Shown: positions 8,581 through 18,785, counted from the stretch's first letter. The stretch: DNA of 64,000 nucleotides from Pseudomonas uvaldensis (GCF_021271205.1 NZ_JAIWKS010000001.1:558001-622000); one strand, 5' to 3'. Notes: generated by a model from the letters alone, not told the origin. Translations and numbers: made by a program.

Positions 8581-10149
8581 TCAGACTTTGTTGAACAGGC
8601 CCAACTGAGCGATTTTGCTGAAGGCCAGTTGCGAAGCCTGCAGCATGGTTTGCTGTAGCGTCAGGCGGGTCATGACTTCCGCTGGATCGGAATCGCGGAT
8701 GGCACCCTGGGTCTGGGTATTGGCCAACGCCAGGCTCTGATTGATGTCGGTCTGGGTCACCAGCGATGCCCCGCGCCCGCCCACCGAACTGAGGCTCGAC
8801 GACAGCTTATCAATACCAGCAGACAAGTTACCGACACCGGCAAGGACCGCCGCGTTCATTTTCTGAATGGCGATCGGGTCATTATTGGTTGGCGTCGATA
8901 ACGCTGTTTTCAGCTGACTTACGGTGTCCAGGACGTTTTGGGTCTGGTGCGTATTGACCCCTATGGAAAACTGATCGCCTGTACCAGGCGTGCCGGACAC
9001 GGTAAACGAAACACCTGAGGCCGTTGCAGTCGTTCCGGCCATGGTGCCAGTAGATACCGGCGTGCTATTGGCGGTCAGGGGGGACGCATACAGCTCGAAA
9101 TCGGTGGCACTGGTGAACTTGAGGACCGCTCCGCCGCTTGGGAAGCTGGCATGGTAGTCCACGCTGTTAGTCACCGTGGCACCCGTGACCAGGGCTGCGG
9201 TCGGATTACCCGGACTGCGCGACGTGATGAAGCTGTCCGGCTTGGCCGCCAGGGTAAACGTGTGGCCGGCGATAACAGCGTCAGGGTTGGTATCACCGGC
9301 CTTGAGGTTAATGTTGAGCTTCAAATCAACGCCCCGGAAGCTCACCGTCTGCGAGTCTGCGGTGCCGGATTTGAACGCGCCGTTCTGGCTGGCTTCAGCC
9401 GTCACGTCATTGCCCAACGCATCGGTGATCTGCAACTGAGTGCTGCTCAAAAACGATACGGTGTAAGGTTCACCGCTGCGAAATTTGGCGTTGTAGGTCA
9501 CATCGGACTCGACCTGACCGTTGGACAACACCACGCGATTGTCATCCACGGCCGGCGCTACCAGCGTGGTTCCGGTGCGATTGGTGTTGATTGCCTGTTG
9601 GAATACTTCCCAACCGGTACTGTTGGTGGCCATCGACTGGGTATCGCCAATCGGCAGATCGAGCGTCACCTGATCTCCGTTATAGCTGTACGTGCCGTCG
9701 CTATTGCGCGAGAACGGCGCTACGTCGCCCTTTGAACCGGAGAAAATGTATTTGCCGTTTTCGTCCTTGCTGTTCATAAGGCTGAGCAACTGCTCTTCGA
9801 TCTGCCCCAGCTCGGATGCATTCGCCTGCCGATCGCTGTCGGTGTAGCCCGCGTTACCGGCACCTAAAGCCAGTTCCTTGGCCCGTTGCAGCACATTATT
9901 GATACTCGTCATCACCGCTTCGGTTTGGCCCAGCGTGCCCTTGATGGTGGTCATGTTGGCCGAATACTGATTCAGCATCGAAGCCTGCGTACCCAACTGC
10001 AACAAGCGCGAAGCCCCTACCGGATCATCGGCGGCGGTATTGACCCGCACCAGGCTGCTGGCTTCTTCGCTGGTCTTGACGACTTTGGCGAAGTTCTTCT
10101 GGTAGTTCGCAGCCGTGCTTTCGTAAAACTGGGAGGTAGAGATGCGCAT
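8581..10149 (-). CDS. flgL: Flagellar hook-associated protein 3 (hook-filament junction)
   Basis: A 522-residue flagellin-like protein. The N-terminus MRISTSQFYESTAANYQ, the heptad-rich segment VRVNTAADDPVGASRLLQL and the C-terminus TLQQTMLQASQLAFSKIAQLGLFNKV are the two coiled-coil ends shared with flagellin. The middle (about 150-420) is Thr/Ser/Gly-rich and variable. It is exported by the flagellar type III system and sits between FlgK and the filament. It is 13 bases downstream of flgK and last of the flgF-L block, directly before the glycosylation island. It is longer than the enteric FlgL (about 317 residues), which is common in Pseudomonas because of the enlarged central region. Confidence 0.95.
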   Translation of the reverse strand: MRISTSQFYESTAANYQKNFAKVVKTSEEASSLVRVNTAADDPVGASRLLQLGTQASMLNQYSANMTTIKGTLGQTEAVMTSINNVLQRAKELALGAGNAGYTDSDRQANASELGQIEEQLLSLMNSKDENGKYIFSGSKGDVAPFSRNSDGTYSYNGDQVTLDLPIGDTQSMATNSTGWEVFQQAINTNRTGTTLVAPAVDDNRVVLSNGQVESDVTYNAKFRSGEPYTVSFLSSTQLQITDALGNDVTAEASQNGAFKSGTADSQTVSFRGVDLKLNINLKAGDTNPDAVIAGHTFTLAAKPDSFITSRSPGNPTAALVTGATVTNSVDYHASFPSGGAVLKFTSATDFELYASPLTANSTPVSTGTMAGTTATASGVSFTVSGTPGTGDQFSIGVNTHQTQNVLDTVSQLKTALSTPTNNDPIAIQKMNAAVLAGVGNLSAGIDKLSSSLSSVGGRGASLVTQTDINQSLALANTQTQGAIRDSDPAEVMTRLTLQQTMLQASQLAFSKIAQLGLFNKV

Positions 10150-10162
10150 GGGCTACGGCTCC

Positions 10163-12223
10163 TTAAAGACTGTTGATCAGTGTGCTGAAGATTTGCTGCG
10201 CCGCCTTGATGATCTGCGAAGACGCGGTGTAGTACTGCTGGAACTTGACCAGGTTGCCGGTTTCTTCGTCCAGGTCCACACCCGACAGCGAATCGCGGGC
10301 GTTCTTGGCGTTGTTCAGGATCGCTCCGGTGGCGGCGCTGTCGAGCTTGCCTTGGGCGGCCTTGGCCCCCACGCCTTCCACGAGCTTGCCGTAGGCATCG
10401 TTCAGGGAAATACCCTTGCTGCTCGAACCGGTATCCACGGTCTTGGCCGTCTGCAACGCAGCCAGGGCAGTACCGTTACGGTTGTCCAGGCTGCCGGGCT
10501 GGCTGAGGCTGATGTTGATGCCAGCCCCATCCGATGGCGCTCCAGCAATGGACATCTCGAACGTGACGGTGCGCTGTGCTGGCGGAACGGACGAATCCAT
10601 GATCGGGTTGCCGCTGGCGTCCTTGAGCGGAACACTCAAGCTCAGCGTATTGCTCTGGCCAGGGGTGATTGTGCCGCTGCTGATCAGGCCGCCCTTGGCA
10701 TCCAGCAAGCGGTAACCCTGGCTGGTACCTGAAGCCGCGTCGAAGACCACCTTGACCGGCATGGAATTCTTGATGCCGTCCTGGATGATGGACGTGGTGG
10801 CTTGATCATAAATGTCAAACTTCGTCGTCAGGGTCGGCTGGCCGCTGGCAGGAATGGTCAGCGTGCCGCTACCGCCCGGCGCGATGGCAGCGCCCAACGG
10901 CGCGGCAATCGCCAACCGCTTGGAGTCGGTCATTTCGGTCTTGATGCTGCCCGCCGCGTTGCGGGTCGGGGTGATCTTGAACGAATCACCGGCCACCGGA
11001 GCGCCGCCAGCGAAGGACATGGAGAAACCATCGATCACCGGTGGCGGTGTGGTGGTGGTGCTGAACGCGCCCATCGACGTGCCTTCGGGCAAGCGTTGCA
11101 CGATGTACCCGGTGGCGCTGGTGAACGTCACTTTGTAGTCGTTGGTGGTCAGCTTGCCGGTGTCCTCGATGGACACGTTGAAGTTACCGGCGCCGGCACT
11201 GTTGTTCAGTGAAGCGACGCTGCGCTGGCTCATCTGCGCGGTGCTGTTGATGTTGCTGAACAGGTTGGAGCCGAAGGCTCCGTTCATGTCGATGCCGGAC
11301 GCCTGGATGCGGTTCATCTGGTCGGCGACCACCAGCGCCACACGGCCCAACTCGTTCATGGCCGGGTCGAGCACGGTGCTGCGGTAGCGCATCAGGCCAC
11401 CGATTTCGCCACCGGTGAGCACCGAGGTAATGTCCATGGAACTGGAACCGCTGTTGAGCTGGATGCCCATGCGACCCGGGTCGTTCTTGTCCGGCACGGC
11501 CTCAAGGGTATTGGTGATGTTGCCCATTACCAGCGGTTGGCCGGAGCCCAGGTAGATGTCCAGGCTGCTGCCGTTTTCCACGACCTGGGTGCCGGTGAAA
11601 GTCGACAACTGGCGAATGGCCTCGCCACGGGAATCCAGCAGGTCGTTGGGCGCACCGCCGGTGTTGGAGACTTCGGCGATTTTCTTGTTCAACTGGGCAA
11701 TGGTGGTCGCCAGTTTATTGACCTGATCGACCATGCTGCTCAGGTTGCCGTTGATGTTATTGCTCTGCTCCGTCATCTGGCTGGCAACCGAATTGAACCG
11801 GTTACTCAAGGCCTGGGCGTCGCTGAGCAGCAACTGACGCGAGGCATCGTCGCCCGGCTTGGCATTGACGTTCTGCACCGAGGCGAAAAACTTGGTCAGC
11901 GCGCCGTTCAGGCCGGTGCCACTGTCCGACAACAACGAATCCAGGGGCGTGATCTGCCCCTGATAGGCTGCCGCATCGCTGTTGAGCGATGTGGTGGTCT
12001 TCAGTTGAGCTTCGAGATAGGAGTTATACACCCGGCGCACATCGGCCAGCGTCGTGCCCGAACCGATGAACACGTTGCCGTACTGGTTCGACGCCTTCGT
12101 GGTCTGCACGGTCTGCTGACGCGAATAACCGGCGGTATCGACGTTGGCGATGTTGTTACCGGTGGTCACCAACGCGGTCTGGCTTGCAGACAGACCCGAC
12201 ATCCCTATGTTGAGCAAACTCAT
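10163..12223 (-). CDS. flgK: Flagellar hook-associated protein 1
   Basis: A 686-residue protein. The N-terminus MSLLNIGMSGLSASQTALVTTGNNIANVDTAGYSRQ carries the conserved flagellar rod/hook motif (NNIANVDTAGYSRQ). The C-terminus ETGNLVKFQQYYTASSQIIKAAQQIFSTLINSL is the conserved helical end of FlgK. It forms the first junction ring between hook and filament. The central 300-570 region has beta-rich, Gly/Ser/Thr-rich repeats. The gene lies 10 bases after flgJ and 13 before flgL. Confidence 0.96.
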   Translation of the reverse strand: MSLLNIGMSGLSASQTALVTTGNNIANVDTAGYSRQQTVQTTKASNQYGNVFIGSGTTLADVRRVYNSYLEAQLKTTTSLNSDAAAYQGQITPLDSLLSDSGTGLNGALTKFFASVQNVNAKPGDDASRQLLLSDAQALSNRFNSVASQMTEQSNNINGNLSSMVDQVNKLATTIAQLNKKIAEVSNTGGAPNDLLDSRGEAIRQLSTFTGTQVVENGSSLDIYLGSGQPLVMGNITNTLEAVPDKNDPGRMGIQLNSGSSSMDITSVLTGGEIGGLMRYRSTVLDPAMNELGRVALVVADQMNRIQASGIDMNGAFGSNLFSNINSTAQMSQRSVASLNNSAGAGNFNVSIEDTGKLTTNDYKVTFTSATGYIVQRLPEGTSMGAFSTTTTPPPVIDGFSMSFAGGAPVAGDSFKITPTRNAAGSIKTEMTDSKRLAIAAPLGAAIAPGGSGTLTIPASGQPTLTTKFDIYDQATTSIIQDGIKNSMPVKVVFDAASGTSQGYRLLDAKGGLISSGTITPGQSNTLSLSVPLKDASGNPIMDSSVPPAQRTVTFEMSIAGAPSDGAGINISLSQPGSLDNRNGTALAALQTAKTVDTGSSSKGISLNDAYGKLVEGVGAKAAQGKLDSAATGAILNNAKNARDSLSGVDLDEETGNLVKFQQYYTASSQIIKAAQQIFSTLINSL

Positions 12224-12233
12224 GGTTCAGACC

Positions 12234-13541
12234 TTATAAAGTCGTGGTGGCGCTTACAGATGCGTAGTTTTGGTAACTCGTCATCTGCCGGGCAATATTC
12301 GAAATCTTGCGGGCGTAGTTCGGGTCGGTGGCATAACCGGCCTTTTGCAGCTCGCGTACAAACTGTTCCGGGTTATCGGCCGACTTCAGCACATCTTGAT
12401 AGCGGCTGTTGCTTTGCAGCAGATTGACCAGGTCATGGAAACTGTCGCGGTACGAGGCGTAGGAACGGAACTCGGCCGTCTCCTTGACCATCTCGCCATT
12501 ACGGAACTCGCTGGTGATTGCCCGCGCCGAACCGCCTTTCCAGTTCTGGCTGGCCTTGATGCCGAACAGGTTATGACTGCTACTGCCATCAGGCTGGCGC
12601 ATGACCGATTTGCCCCACCCGGTTTCCAGGGCGGCCTGGGCCACCAGGTAACGCGGGTCGACACCGATGCGATCTGCCGCTTCCTTGGCCATGGGCAACA
12701 TGGCGTTGACGAACTCGTCGGCATCGCGGAAGGCCTTGCGGGCCGGCGCAAGTGGCGGCTGGGCCACGGCACGGCCGTAGATCTGCATATCCCCTTTCGA
12801 CTCGGAGGCCTTGAGCGCAGCCAGCCAGTCGCCATTGGCCAATTCGCCGGACGCGGGCTTGACGGCTGCGACGGCACGATCCGGCAGAATATTTTGCGCA
12901 GCGGCGTCGCCCGTGGCGTTGACCGCGGCCGAAGGCACCAGGCCGGCCAGCAAGCGGTCAGCCAGTTTCGGCGGCAGGGCCAGGCGACGCTGGTTGAGCA
13001 GTTCCATGTCGTTGCGGTGGACGCCTTCTGCGCCATGCGGCGCATTCGCGGCCCGCGACGCCCACAACGGACGCTGGCCGCTGGTGCGCGAAAGAGGCCC
13101 GTCGGACAACGTTCCCGCCGCCACGGGCGTGGGTACCGGCGCCTTGGCCACCTTGTCCAGCGCTTCTTGCTGCTTGGCAGCCGACAAAGTAGCCGCCTCG
13201 CCCGACGCCAACGGTTTGTTCTTGGACATCTGACGCAACAGCACATCGGCCAGGCCGATGCCGCCACCTTCGCGGGACATGGAGACGGCCAACTGCTGGT
13301 CGTACATTTCCTGGTACTGCTTGGCCTCGGGCGTGTTCATGGGGTTGTCCTTGCCCAGGGCCTCGGTGGCCGAACGCATGGACTTGAGCATTTCGCCGAG
13401 GAACAGTGACTCGAATTCCTGCGCCACCTTGCGCAGGTTGCCATCGCTGTTCTTGTCGCCGACCTTGAGCTGGTTCAGGCGATTCAGGTCCGAGTAGGAC
13501 GCCGAATCCCCGCTGATCAAGGCACCTTTGCGCATATCCAT
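12234..13541 (-). CDS. flgJ: Rod-capping protein and peptidoglycan hydrolase
   Basis: A 435-residue bifunctional protein. The N-terminal rod-binding domain (about 20-115) contains VAQEFESLFLGEMLKSMRSA and YQEMYDQQLAVSMS. A low-complexity linker follows. The C-terminal glucosaminidase (GH73) domain at about 270-430 has the motifs AAQAALETGWGKS and SHNLFGIKASQNWKGG, with the expected catalytic glutamate in LETGWG. It scaffolds rod assembly and opens the peptidoglycan layer. An AAGGAACG ribosome-binding site precedes the ATG, and the flgI stop lies 10 bases upstream. It is longer than the E. coli protein (313 residues) because of the linker. Confidence 0.95.
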   Translation of the reverse strand: MDMRKGALISGDSASYSDLNRLNQLKVGDKNSDGNLRKVAQEFESLFLGEMLKSMRSATEALGKDNPMNTPEAKQYQEMYDQQLAVSMSREGGGIGLADVLLRQMSKNKPLASGEAATLSAAKQQEALDKVAKAPVPTPVAAGTLSDGPLSRTSGQRPLWASRAANAPHGAEGVHRNDMELLNQRRLALPPKLADRLLAGLVPSAAVNATGDAAAQNILPDRAVAAVKPASGELANGDWLAALKASESKGDMQIYGRAVAQPPLAPARKAFRDADEFVNAMLPMAKEAADRIGVDPRYLVAQAALETGWGKSVMRQPDGSSSHNLFGIKASQNWKGGSARAITSEFRNGEMVKETAEFRSYASYRDSFHDLVNLLQSNSRYQDVLKSADNPEQFVRELQKAGYATDPNYARKISNIARQMTSYQNYASVSATTTL

Positions 13542-13551
13542 GGCTCGTTCC

Positions 13552-14667
13552 TTAAATCACGATCAGGTCGGCGTGCAACGCCCCGGCCTGCTTCAAGGCT
13601 TCGAGGATTGCCATCAGGTCACCCGGTGCCGCGCCGACCTGGTTCACCGCCCGGACGATTTCATCCAGGGTAGTGCCTGGGCCGAACTTGAACATCGGCT
13701 TGGCTTCCTGTTCGGCATTGACCCGCGAACGGGGAACTACCGCGGTCTGGCCGTTGGACAACGGGCCCGGCTGACTGACGATCGGGTCTTCGGTGATGGT
13801 CACCGTCAGGCTGCCGTGGGTCACGGCGGCCGGCGAAACCTTGACGTTCTGGCCGATCACGATCGTGCCGGTGCGCGAGTTGATGATGACTTTCGCCACA
13901 GCCTGGCCAGGATCGATTTCCAGGTTTTCCAGGATCGACAGGTAGTCGACCCGCTGGCTCGGGTCCAGGGGCGCGGTGACGCGGATCGAACCGCCGTCGA
14001 TGGCCTGGGCCACGCCTGGGCCGAGCATGTCGTTGATTTTGTCGACGATGCGCTTGGCGGTGGTGAAGTCGGAGCGGTTGAGGTTCAGCGTCAGGCTGTT
14101 GCCCTGGTTGAAACCGCTCGGCACCGCACGCTCCACCGACGCACCACCGGGGATTCGACCGGCCGACGGAACGTTGACGGTGATCTTCGAACCGTCACGC
14201 CCTTCGGCATCGAAACCACCCACCACCAGGTTGCCCTGGGCGATGGCGTATACGTTGCCGTCGATACCCTTGAGCGGTGTCAGCAGCAGTGTGCCGCCAC
14301 GCAGGCTCTTGGAGTTACCGATGGACGAAACGGTGATATCCACCTGCTGACCGGGCTTGGCGAACGCTGGCAGATCGGCACTGACCGACACCGCAGCGAC
14401 GTTCTTGAGCTGCACGTTGCCCGAACCGGCCGGTACCTTGATACCGAACTGCGACAACATGTTGTTGAAGGTCTGCAGCGTGAACGGCGTCTGGGTGGTC
14501 TGGTCACCGGTGCCGTTCAGGCCCACGACCAGGCCGTAGCCGATCAACTGGTTGGAACGCACACCGGAAATGCTGGCGATGTCCTTCAAACGCTCGGCTT
14601 GAGCGGCGAAGGCTGCCGACATCAGCAATGCACCCATCAACAGCTTCTTAAGATTCAACGGGGCCAC
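13552..14667 (-). CDS. flgI: Flagellar P-ring protein
   Basis: A 371-residue periplasmic protein with a Sec signal peptide ([19 protein letters not shown], cleaved before ERLKDIASI) and the family opening [33 protein letters not shown]. It forms the ring around the rod in the peptidoglycan layer. The start is GTG and directly abuts the flgH stop, so translation is probably coupled. The full-length C-terminus ([23 protein letters not shown]) is typical. Confidence 0.96.
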   Translation of the reverse strand: MAPLNLKKLLMGALLMSAAFAAQAERLKDIASISGVRSNQLIGYGLVVGLNGTGDQTTQTPFTLQTFNNMLSQFGIKVPAGSGNVQLKNVAAVSVSADLPAFAKPGQQVDITVSSIGNSKSLRGGTLLLTPLKGIDGNVYAIAQGNLVVGGFDAEGRDGSKITVNVPSAGRIPGGASVERAVPSGFNQGNSLTLNLNRSDFTTAKRIVDKINDMLGPGVAQAIDGGSIRVTAPLDPSQRVDYLSILENLEIDPGQAVAKVIINSRTGTIVIGQNVKVSPAAVTHGSLTVTITEDPIVSQPGPLSNGQTAVVPRSRVNAEQEAKPMFKFGPGTTLDEIVRAVNQVGAAPGDLMAILEALKQAGALHADLIVI

Positions 14668-15363
14668 CTAGAAAGGGAACTTCGGGCTGAGGAAGAAACG
14701 GTCGAACCAGCCCGGCTGGCTCGCATCGGCAAACGCACCGGTACCCGAGTAGGTGATGCGCGCATCCGCCACACGAGTCGACGACACAGTATTGTCGGTA
14801 GCGATATCGTCAGCACGAACCATGCCGGCGATACGCACCAGTTCGTCACCGGTATTCAAGGTCAGCCACTTCTCGCCACGTACGACGATGATGCCGTTGG
14901 GCAGCACATCGGCAACGGTCACGGTGATCGAGCCGGTCAGGCTGTTGCTCTGCCCGGACTTGCTGTCGCCCTTGGTGGCCCGGTCGGCGCCATAGCCGGC
15001 GTTGAGGCTCAGGTCACCGCCACCGATAGGGTTGTTGGTGGTCATGCTCGAACCGAACAACGAGGTCAGGCCGACACTGGTTTCGCTGGTCTTGTCGATC
15101 TGCGAGTTGGCGTTCTTGCTGGCCTGGGTCCGCTCGTTCAGGGTGATGGTGATGAGGTCACCGACCCGGAAGGCCTTGCGGTCGCTGTACAGGTTCTGCT
15201 CGAAACCGGCCTGATAGATCGAGCCGTTGTTGGCGGCGGCCGGCAACGGCGTGCGCGGCAACACCGGAGCGTAGTATGGGTCATTGGGCTTGGGCGTAGG
15301 CGCGACGCAGCCCGCGAGCGCGGTGATCCCACTCAGTGCCAGTACAGATACAAAGCGATTCAT
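14668..15363 (-). CDS. flgH: Flagellar L-ring lipoprotein
   Basis: A 231-residue lipoprotein with signal peptide and lipobox LAGC near residue 19. The family segment [29 protein letters not shown] and a C-terminus in [21 protein letters not shown] follow. It forms the outer-membrane bushing of the basal body. It lies 52 bases after flgG and directly before flgI. Confidence 0.96.
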   Translation of the reverse strand: MNRFVSVLALSGITALAGCVAPTPKPNDPYYAPVLPRTPLPAAANNGSIYQAGFEQNLYSDRKAFRVGDLITITLNERTQASKNANSQIDKTSETSVGLTSLFGSSMTTNNPIGGGDLSLNAGYGADRATKGDSKSGQSNSLTGSITVTVADVLPNGIIVVRGEKWLTLNTGDELVRIAGMVRADDIATDNTVSSTRVADARITYSGTGAFADASQPGWFDRFFLSPKFPF

Positions 15364-15415
15364 GACCCTACCTCTAGGTGTTGCAAGGCGGCTTGCGACC
15401 GCCTCATGGACGTAA

Positions 15416-16201
15416 TTACAGATTCTGCGTAACGAACGAGAGCATCTGGTCGGCGGTGGAGATCACCTTGGAGTTCATCTCGTAGGCGCGCTGGGTGGTG
15501 ATCATGTTGACCATCTCCTCAACGGTGCTCACGTTGGAGGTTTCCAGGGTGTTCTGCAGGGTGGTGCCGAAACCGTTCAGGCCCGGCGTACCGACTTGTG
15601 GCGCACCGCTGGCAGCGGTTTCCAGGAACAGGTTGTTGCCCACCGCTTGCAGGCCGGCCGGGTTGATGAAGTCGGCGGTCTGCAGGTTGCCGATCACCTG
15701 AGCGGCCGGGTTGCCCGCCACGGTGATGGACACGGTGCCGTCACGGCCCACGGTGAAGGTCTGGGCATCGTTCGGGATGATGATGGCCGGCTCCAGGGCG
15801 AAACCGCTGGCGTTGACGATCTGGCCATTGGAATCGAGGTGGAACGTACCGTCACGGGTGTAGGACGTGGTGCCGTCCGGTTGCAGGATCTGGAAGAAAC
15901 CGCGACCGTCGATGGCCATATCCAGTGGCTGCTCAGTGGTTTGCAGGCTGCCGGCGTTGAAGTTCTTCTGCGTGCCGACGATGCGCACACCGGTACCCAC
16001 TTGCAGGCCCGACGGCAGTTCGCTGTCCTGGGTCGACTGGGCACCTGGCTGGCGCTTGACTTGGTACAGCAGGTCCTGGAACTCGGCGCGATCACGTTTG
16101 AAACCCGTGGTCGAGACGTTTGCCAGGTTGTTGGAAATAGTGGAAAGGTTGGTGTCCTGGGCGGACAAACCTGTTTTGGCAACCCACAGAGCCGGAAGCA
16201 T
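15416..16201 (-). CDS. flgG: Flagellar distal rod protein
   Basis: A 261-residue rod protein. The N-terminus [41 protein letters not shown] contains the [15 protein letters not shown] rod signature. The C-terminus [38 protein letters not shown] is the conserved helical end. Length matches E. coli FlgG (260). It forms the distal rod that spans the outer periplasm. It sits 49 bases after flgF. Confidence 0.97.
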   Translation of the reverse strand: MLPALWVAKTGLSAQDTNLSTISNNLANVSTTGFKRDRAEFQDLLYQVKRQPGAQSTQDSELPSGLQVGTGVRIVGTQKNFNAGSLQTTEQPLDMAIDGRGFFQILQPDGTTSYTRDGTFHLDSNGQIVNASGFALEPAIIIPNDAQTFTVGRDGTVSITVAGNPAAQVIGNLQTADFINPAGLQAVGNNLFLETAASGAPQVGTPGLNGFGTTLQNTLETSNVSTVEEMVNMITTQRAYEMNSKVISTADQMLSFVTQNL

Positions 16202-16250
16202 TCGATTCTCCTCGTACGCCTGATTTTCGGCGCGACGCTTTAATTAATGG

Positions 16251-16988
16251 TTAGATCTGCAAGACCCGAGCCATGGCCTCGTCGCCTTCTTTGGCGGTGT
16301 TCATCATTTTCACGTGAAGCTCAAATTGCTTGGCCAGGGCCAGCACCGAAGTCATCTCATCCACGGCGTTGACGTTGCTCGCTTCCTGGAAGCCCGACAC
16401 CAACTGCACGTTGGCGTCGATCGGCGCCGGCTGGCCATCCTTGGTACGAATCGAGCCGTCGAGCCCTTTGGTCATATTCTTGAGGTCGGGATTGACCAGC
16501 TTGATGCGGTCGACCTCAGCCATCACGCGCGGACCTTCGCCCATGGCGCGGATGCTGATGGTACCGTCCTGGCCAATCTCGATTTTCTGCTCCGGCGGCA
16601 CGGCAATCGGACCGCCGTTGCCCATCACCGGCATACCGTTGCCGGCCCGCAGAACGCCCAGGGCGTCAACGTTCAGGCTGCCGGTGCGCACATAGCTTTC
16701 ACCGCCGTCCGGGTTCTGCACGGCCATCCAGCCTGGCCCGCTGACCGCCACGTCGAGGTCGCGACCGGTTTCAACCAGCGCGCCTGGGGTGAAGTCAGTG
16801 GCAGGACGTTCGGACATGGCGAATGCCCGCGCCGGAAAGCTGTCGCCGAACACCGGCATCGAACGCGCCTGCTCCAGGTCTTTCTGAAAACCGTTGGTGG
16901 AGATGTTCGCCAGGTTGTTGGCATGAGCCCGCTGCGCCAATGCGTTCTGGCTGGCACCGGTCATTGCCACATAAAGGTACTTGTCCAC
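16251..16988 (-). CDS. flgF: Flagellar proximal rod protein
   Basis: A 245-residue rod protein. The GTG at 16988 is chosen because it gives VDKYLYVAMTGASQNALAQRAHANNLANISTNGFQKD, aligned with known FlgF starts, and has AGAGGAA six bases upstream; the longer open frame to 17024 lacks such support. The rod signature NNLANISTNGFQ and the C-terminal VNAVDEMTSVLALAKQFELHVKMM are present. It is the first gene of the flgFGHIJKL block. Upstream lies phhR, not flgE, so flgBCDE must be elsewhere, and the block needs its own promoter (see 17045-17061). Confidence 0.94.
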   Translation of the reverse strand: MDKYLYVAMTGASQNALAQRAHANNLANISTNGFQKDLEQARSMPVFGDSFPARAFAMSERPATDFTPGALVETGRDLDVAVSGPGWMAVQNPDGGESYVRTGSLNVDALGVLRAGNGMPVMGNGGPIAVPPEQKIEIGQDGTISIRAMGEGPRVMAEVDRIKLVNPDLKNMTKGLDGSIRTKDGQPAPIDANVQLVSGFQEASNVNAVDEMTSVLALAKQFELHVKMMNTAKEGDEAMARVLQI

Positions 16989-17044
16989 TTTCGTTCCTCT
17001 GCATGCCGGACGTTTGCCGCCCACTGCTGTACTGCTGAGCCTTA

Positions 17045-17061
17045 AGCAATTTGCAGACCAA
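17045..17061 (-). promoter_or_regulatory. Sigma-54 (RpoN) promoter for the flgF operon
   Basis: On the minus strand the site reads TTGGTCTGCAAATTGCT. It has GG and GC exactly 10 bases apart (the -24 and -12 elements), flanked by TTGG and TTGCT as in the consensus YTGGCAC-N5-TTGCW. The predicted start is about 45 bases before the flgF GTG. Control of flgF-L by RpoN is known in P. aeruginosa, which supports the call. The bases after GG (TCTG rather than CACG) are non-consensus. The rest of the 231-bp gap between flgF and phhR (16989-17219) shows nothing else clear. Confidence 0.7.
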
Positions 17062-17219
17062 GTTATTTCCTGACGCTCAAGAGCCCGGAAAACAAAGGGC
17101 TTGAGGGAATTGAAGGGAGTTTTTTCAGCAAGGGGAAAGACGTAAAACCGGCGGTGTCATGCCGCTTACGGCAAGCAACGGCCTTTGATAGCCTCGCCAC
17201 AAAAGGAACTGTTTGTCAG

Positions 17220-18785
17220 TCACTCACGAGCCGGCTCCTTGCCCACCTCATACTCACGCAACTTGTTGGCAATGGTCGTATGGGAAACCCCCAACCGCTT
17301 ACCCAACTGCCGGCTGCTGGGGTGTTCGGAATACAGGCGTTCCAGCACGGCCTTCTCGAAACGCCCGACGATCTCATCCAACCCGCCTTCAAGGGAAAAA
17401 TCCCCCAGGGGCTGACGCACGCCATAGTCCGGCAAGCGGATGTGCTCGGCCTTCACCGTACCGCCATCGCACAGGGAGACGGCCTGGAACAATACGTTTT
17501 CCAATTGCCGGACATTGCCCGGCCAGTGGTAATGGCTCAGTCGCTCCATTGCCGCCGGAGCCAGCTTCGGTAACGAGCAGCCGATTTGCCGGCTGGCCTG
17601 ATCGAGAAAGTGCTCCACCAGCGGCGCCAGGCCATCGAGACATTCACGCAGCGGCGGGATGTGCAGCGACAGCACATTCAAGCGGTGATACAGATCCTGG
17701 CGGAATTCTCCCCGAGCACAGAGCTCGGACAGGTCCACCTGGGTCGCGCAGATCACCCGCACATCCAGGTACACCTCTTCATCGCTGCCCACCCGTCGGA
17801 AGCAACCGTCCTGCAGGAAGCGCAGCAGCTTCACTTGCAGACGCGGGCTCATCTCGCCCACGCCGTCGAGAAACAGGGTCCCTCCGGCAGTGAGCTCCAG
17901 CAGGCCAAGCTTGCCTTCGGCGCGTGCGCCTTCGAAGGCGCCGGGGCCGTAGCCGAACAGCTCGGTCTCGGCCATCGACTCCGGTAACCCCGCGCAGTTG
18001 AGCGCCATTAATGGCGATTGCCCGCGAGGGCTCGCCAAATGGCATGCACGGGCCAGCAATTCCTTGCCGGTGCCGGTTTCGCCTTCTATCAGCAGCGGCG
18101 CATCCAGCGGTGCCATGCGCCGGGCTTCGCGGACTACGGCCGCCATGACTTTGGAGCTCTGGAAGATACTGTCGAAGCCCCGCAGTTCCTGCTTGCGTAC
18201 GTTATAGATACGCTCACCGACCCGGTCGGCGCGGTGCAAGGTCAACACCGCGCCGGCCATGGCCTCGCTGTCGTCGTGCTCCGATTGCAGCGGAGCAATG
18301 TCGGCCAGGAACACATCACCCTTGACCTTGACCCGCAGTCCGTTGATGCGCGACTGATTGGCTCGCACCAGTTCCGGCAAATCGAAATCCTCGGCGTACC
18401 GGGACAATGGAATGCCCGGCACCTCATCCACCCGCACCCCGAGCAACTGCGCCGCCGCCCGGTTGGCCGCGACGATGGATCCGCCCATGTCGATGGACAG
18501 CACCGGAAACTCCAGGGCGCCGAGCAAGGCATTGAGCTCCATGTGCCGCCGCTCGCTGGGCATCAGCCCTACGCGCTTGACGCCGAATACCCCGGCGATG
18601 CCTTCGAACTTCGGTCGAAGCGCCTGGAATTGAATGTTGATCAGGTTCGGGCAGTGCAGGTAGATCGCATTGCCGTGCTCGCCACCGACTTCGCCCCGGG
18701 CGACGTTGATTCCGTATTCCACCAGCAGGTTGAGGATATCCCGCAGGATGCCGATGCGGTTCTGGCAATGGACTTTGATGCGCAT
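17220..18785 (-). CDS. phhR: Transcriptional activator of aromatic amino acid catabolism (TyrR/PhhR family)
   Basis: A 521-residue regulator. It has an N-terminal ACT domain (MRIKVHCQNRIGILRDILNLL), a PAS domain at about 80-190, an AAA+ domain with Walker A GETGTGKE at 235-242 and sensor region CATQVDLSEL, and a C-terminal TyrR-type helix-turn-helix (SSRQLGKRLGVSHTTIANKLREY). The GAFTGA loop that contacts sigma-54 is altered to GAFEGA (282-287); TyrR-type proteins commonly depart from GAFTGA and can act with sigma-70. The ATG at 18785 gives the known family start; the open frame continues upstream from a TTG without support. It is divergent from phhA, which it should activate in response to phenylalanine or tyrosine. 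Confidence 0.95.
   Translation of the reverse strand: MRIKVHCQNRIGILRDILNLLVEYGINVARGEVGGEHGNAIYLHCPNLINIQFQALRPKFEGIAGVFGVKRVGLMPSERRHMELNALLGALEFPVLSIDMGGSIVAANRAAAQLLGVRVDEVPGIPLSRYAEDFDLPELVRANQSRINGLRVKVKGDVFLADIAPLQSEHDDSEAMAGAVLTLHRADRVGERIYNVRKQELRGFDSIFQSSKVMAAVVREARRMAPLDAPLLIEGETGTGKELLARACHLASPRGQSPLMALNCAGLPESMAETELFGYGPGAFEGARAEGKLGLLELTAGGTLFLDGVGEMSPRLQVKLLRFLQDGCFRRVGSDEEVYLDVRVICATQVDLSELCARGEFRQDLYHRLNVLSLHIPPLRECLDGLAPLVEHFLDQASRQIGCSLPKLAPAAMERLSHYHWPGNVRQLENVLFQAVSLCDGGTVKAEHIRLPDYGVRQPLGDFSLEGGLDEIVGRFEKAVLERLYSEHPSSRQLGKRLGVSHTTIANKLREYEVGKEPARE

Noticed and set aside
13528..15432. A 634-codon plus-strand frame across flgI and flgH
   Set aside because: Antisense shadow of two well-supported flagellar genes.
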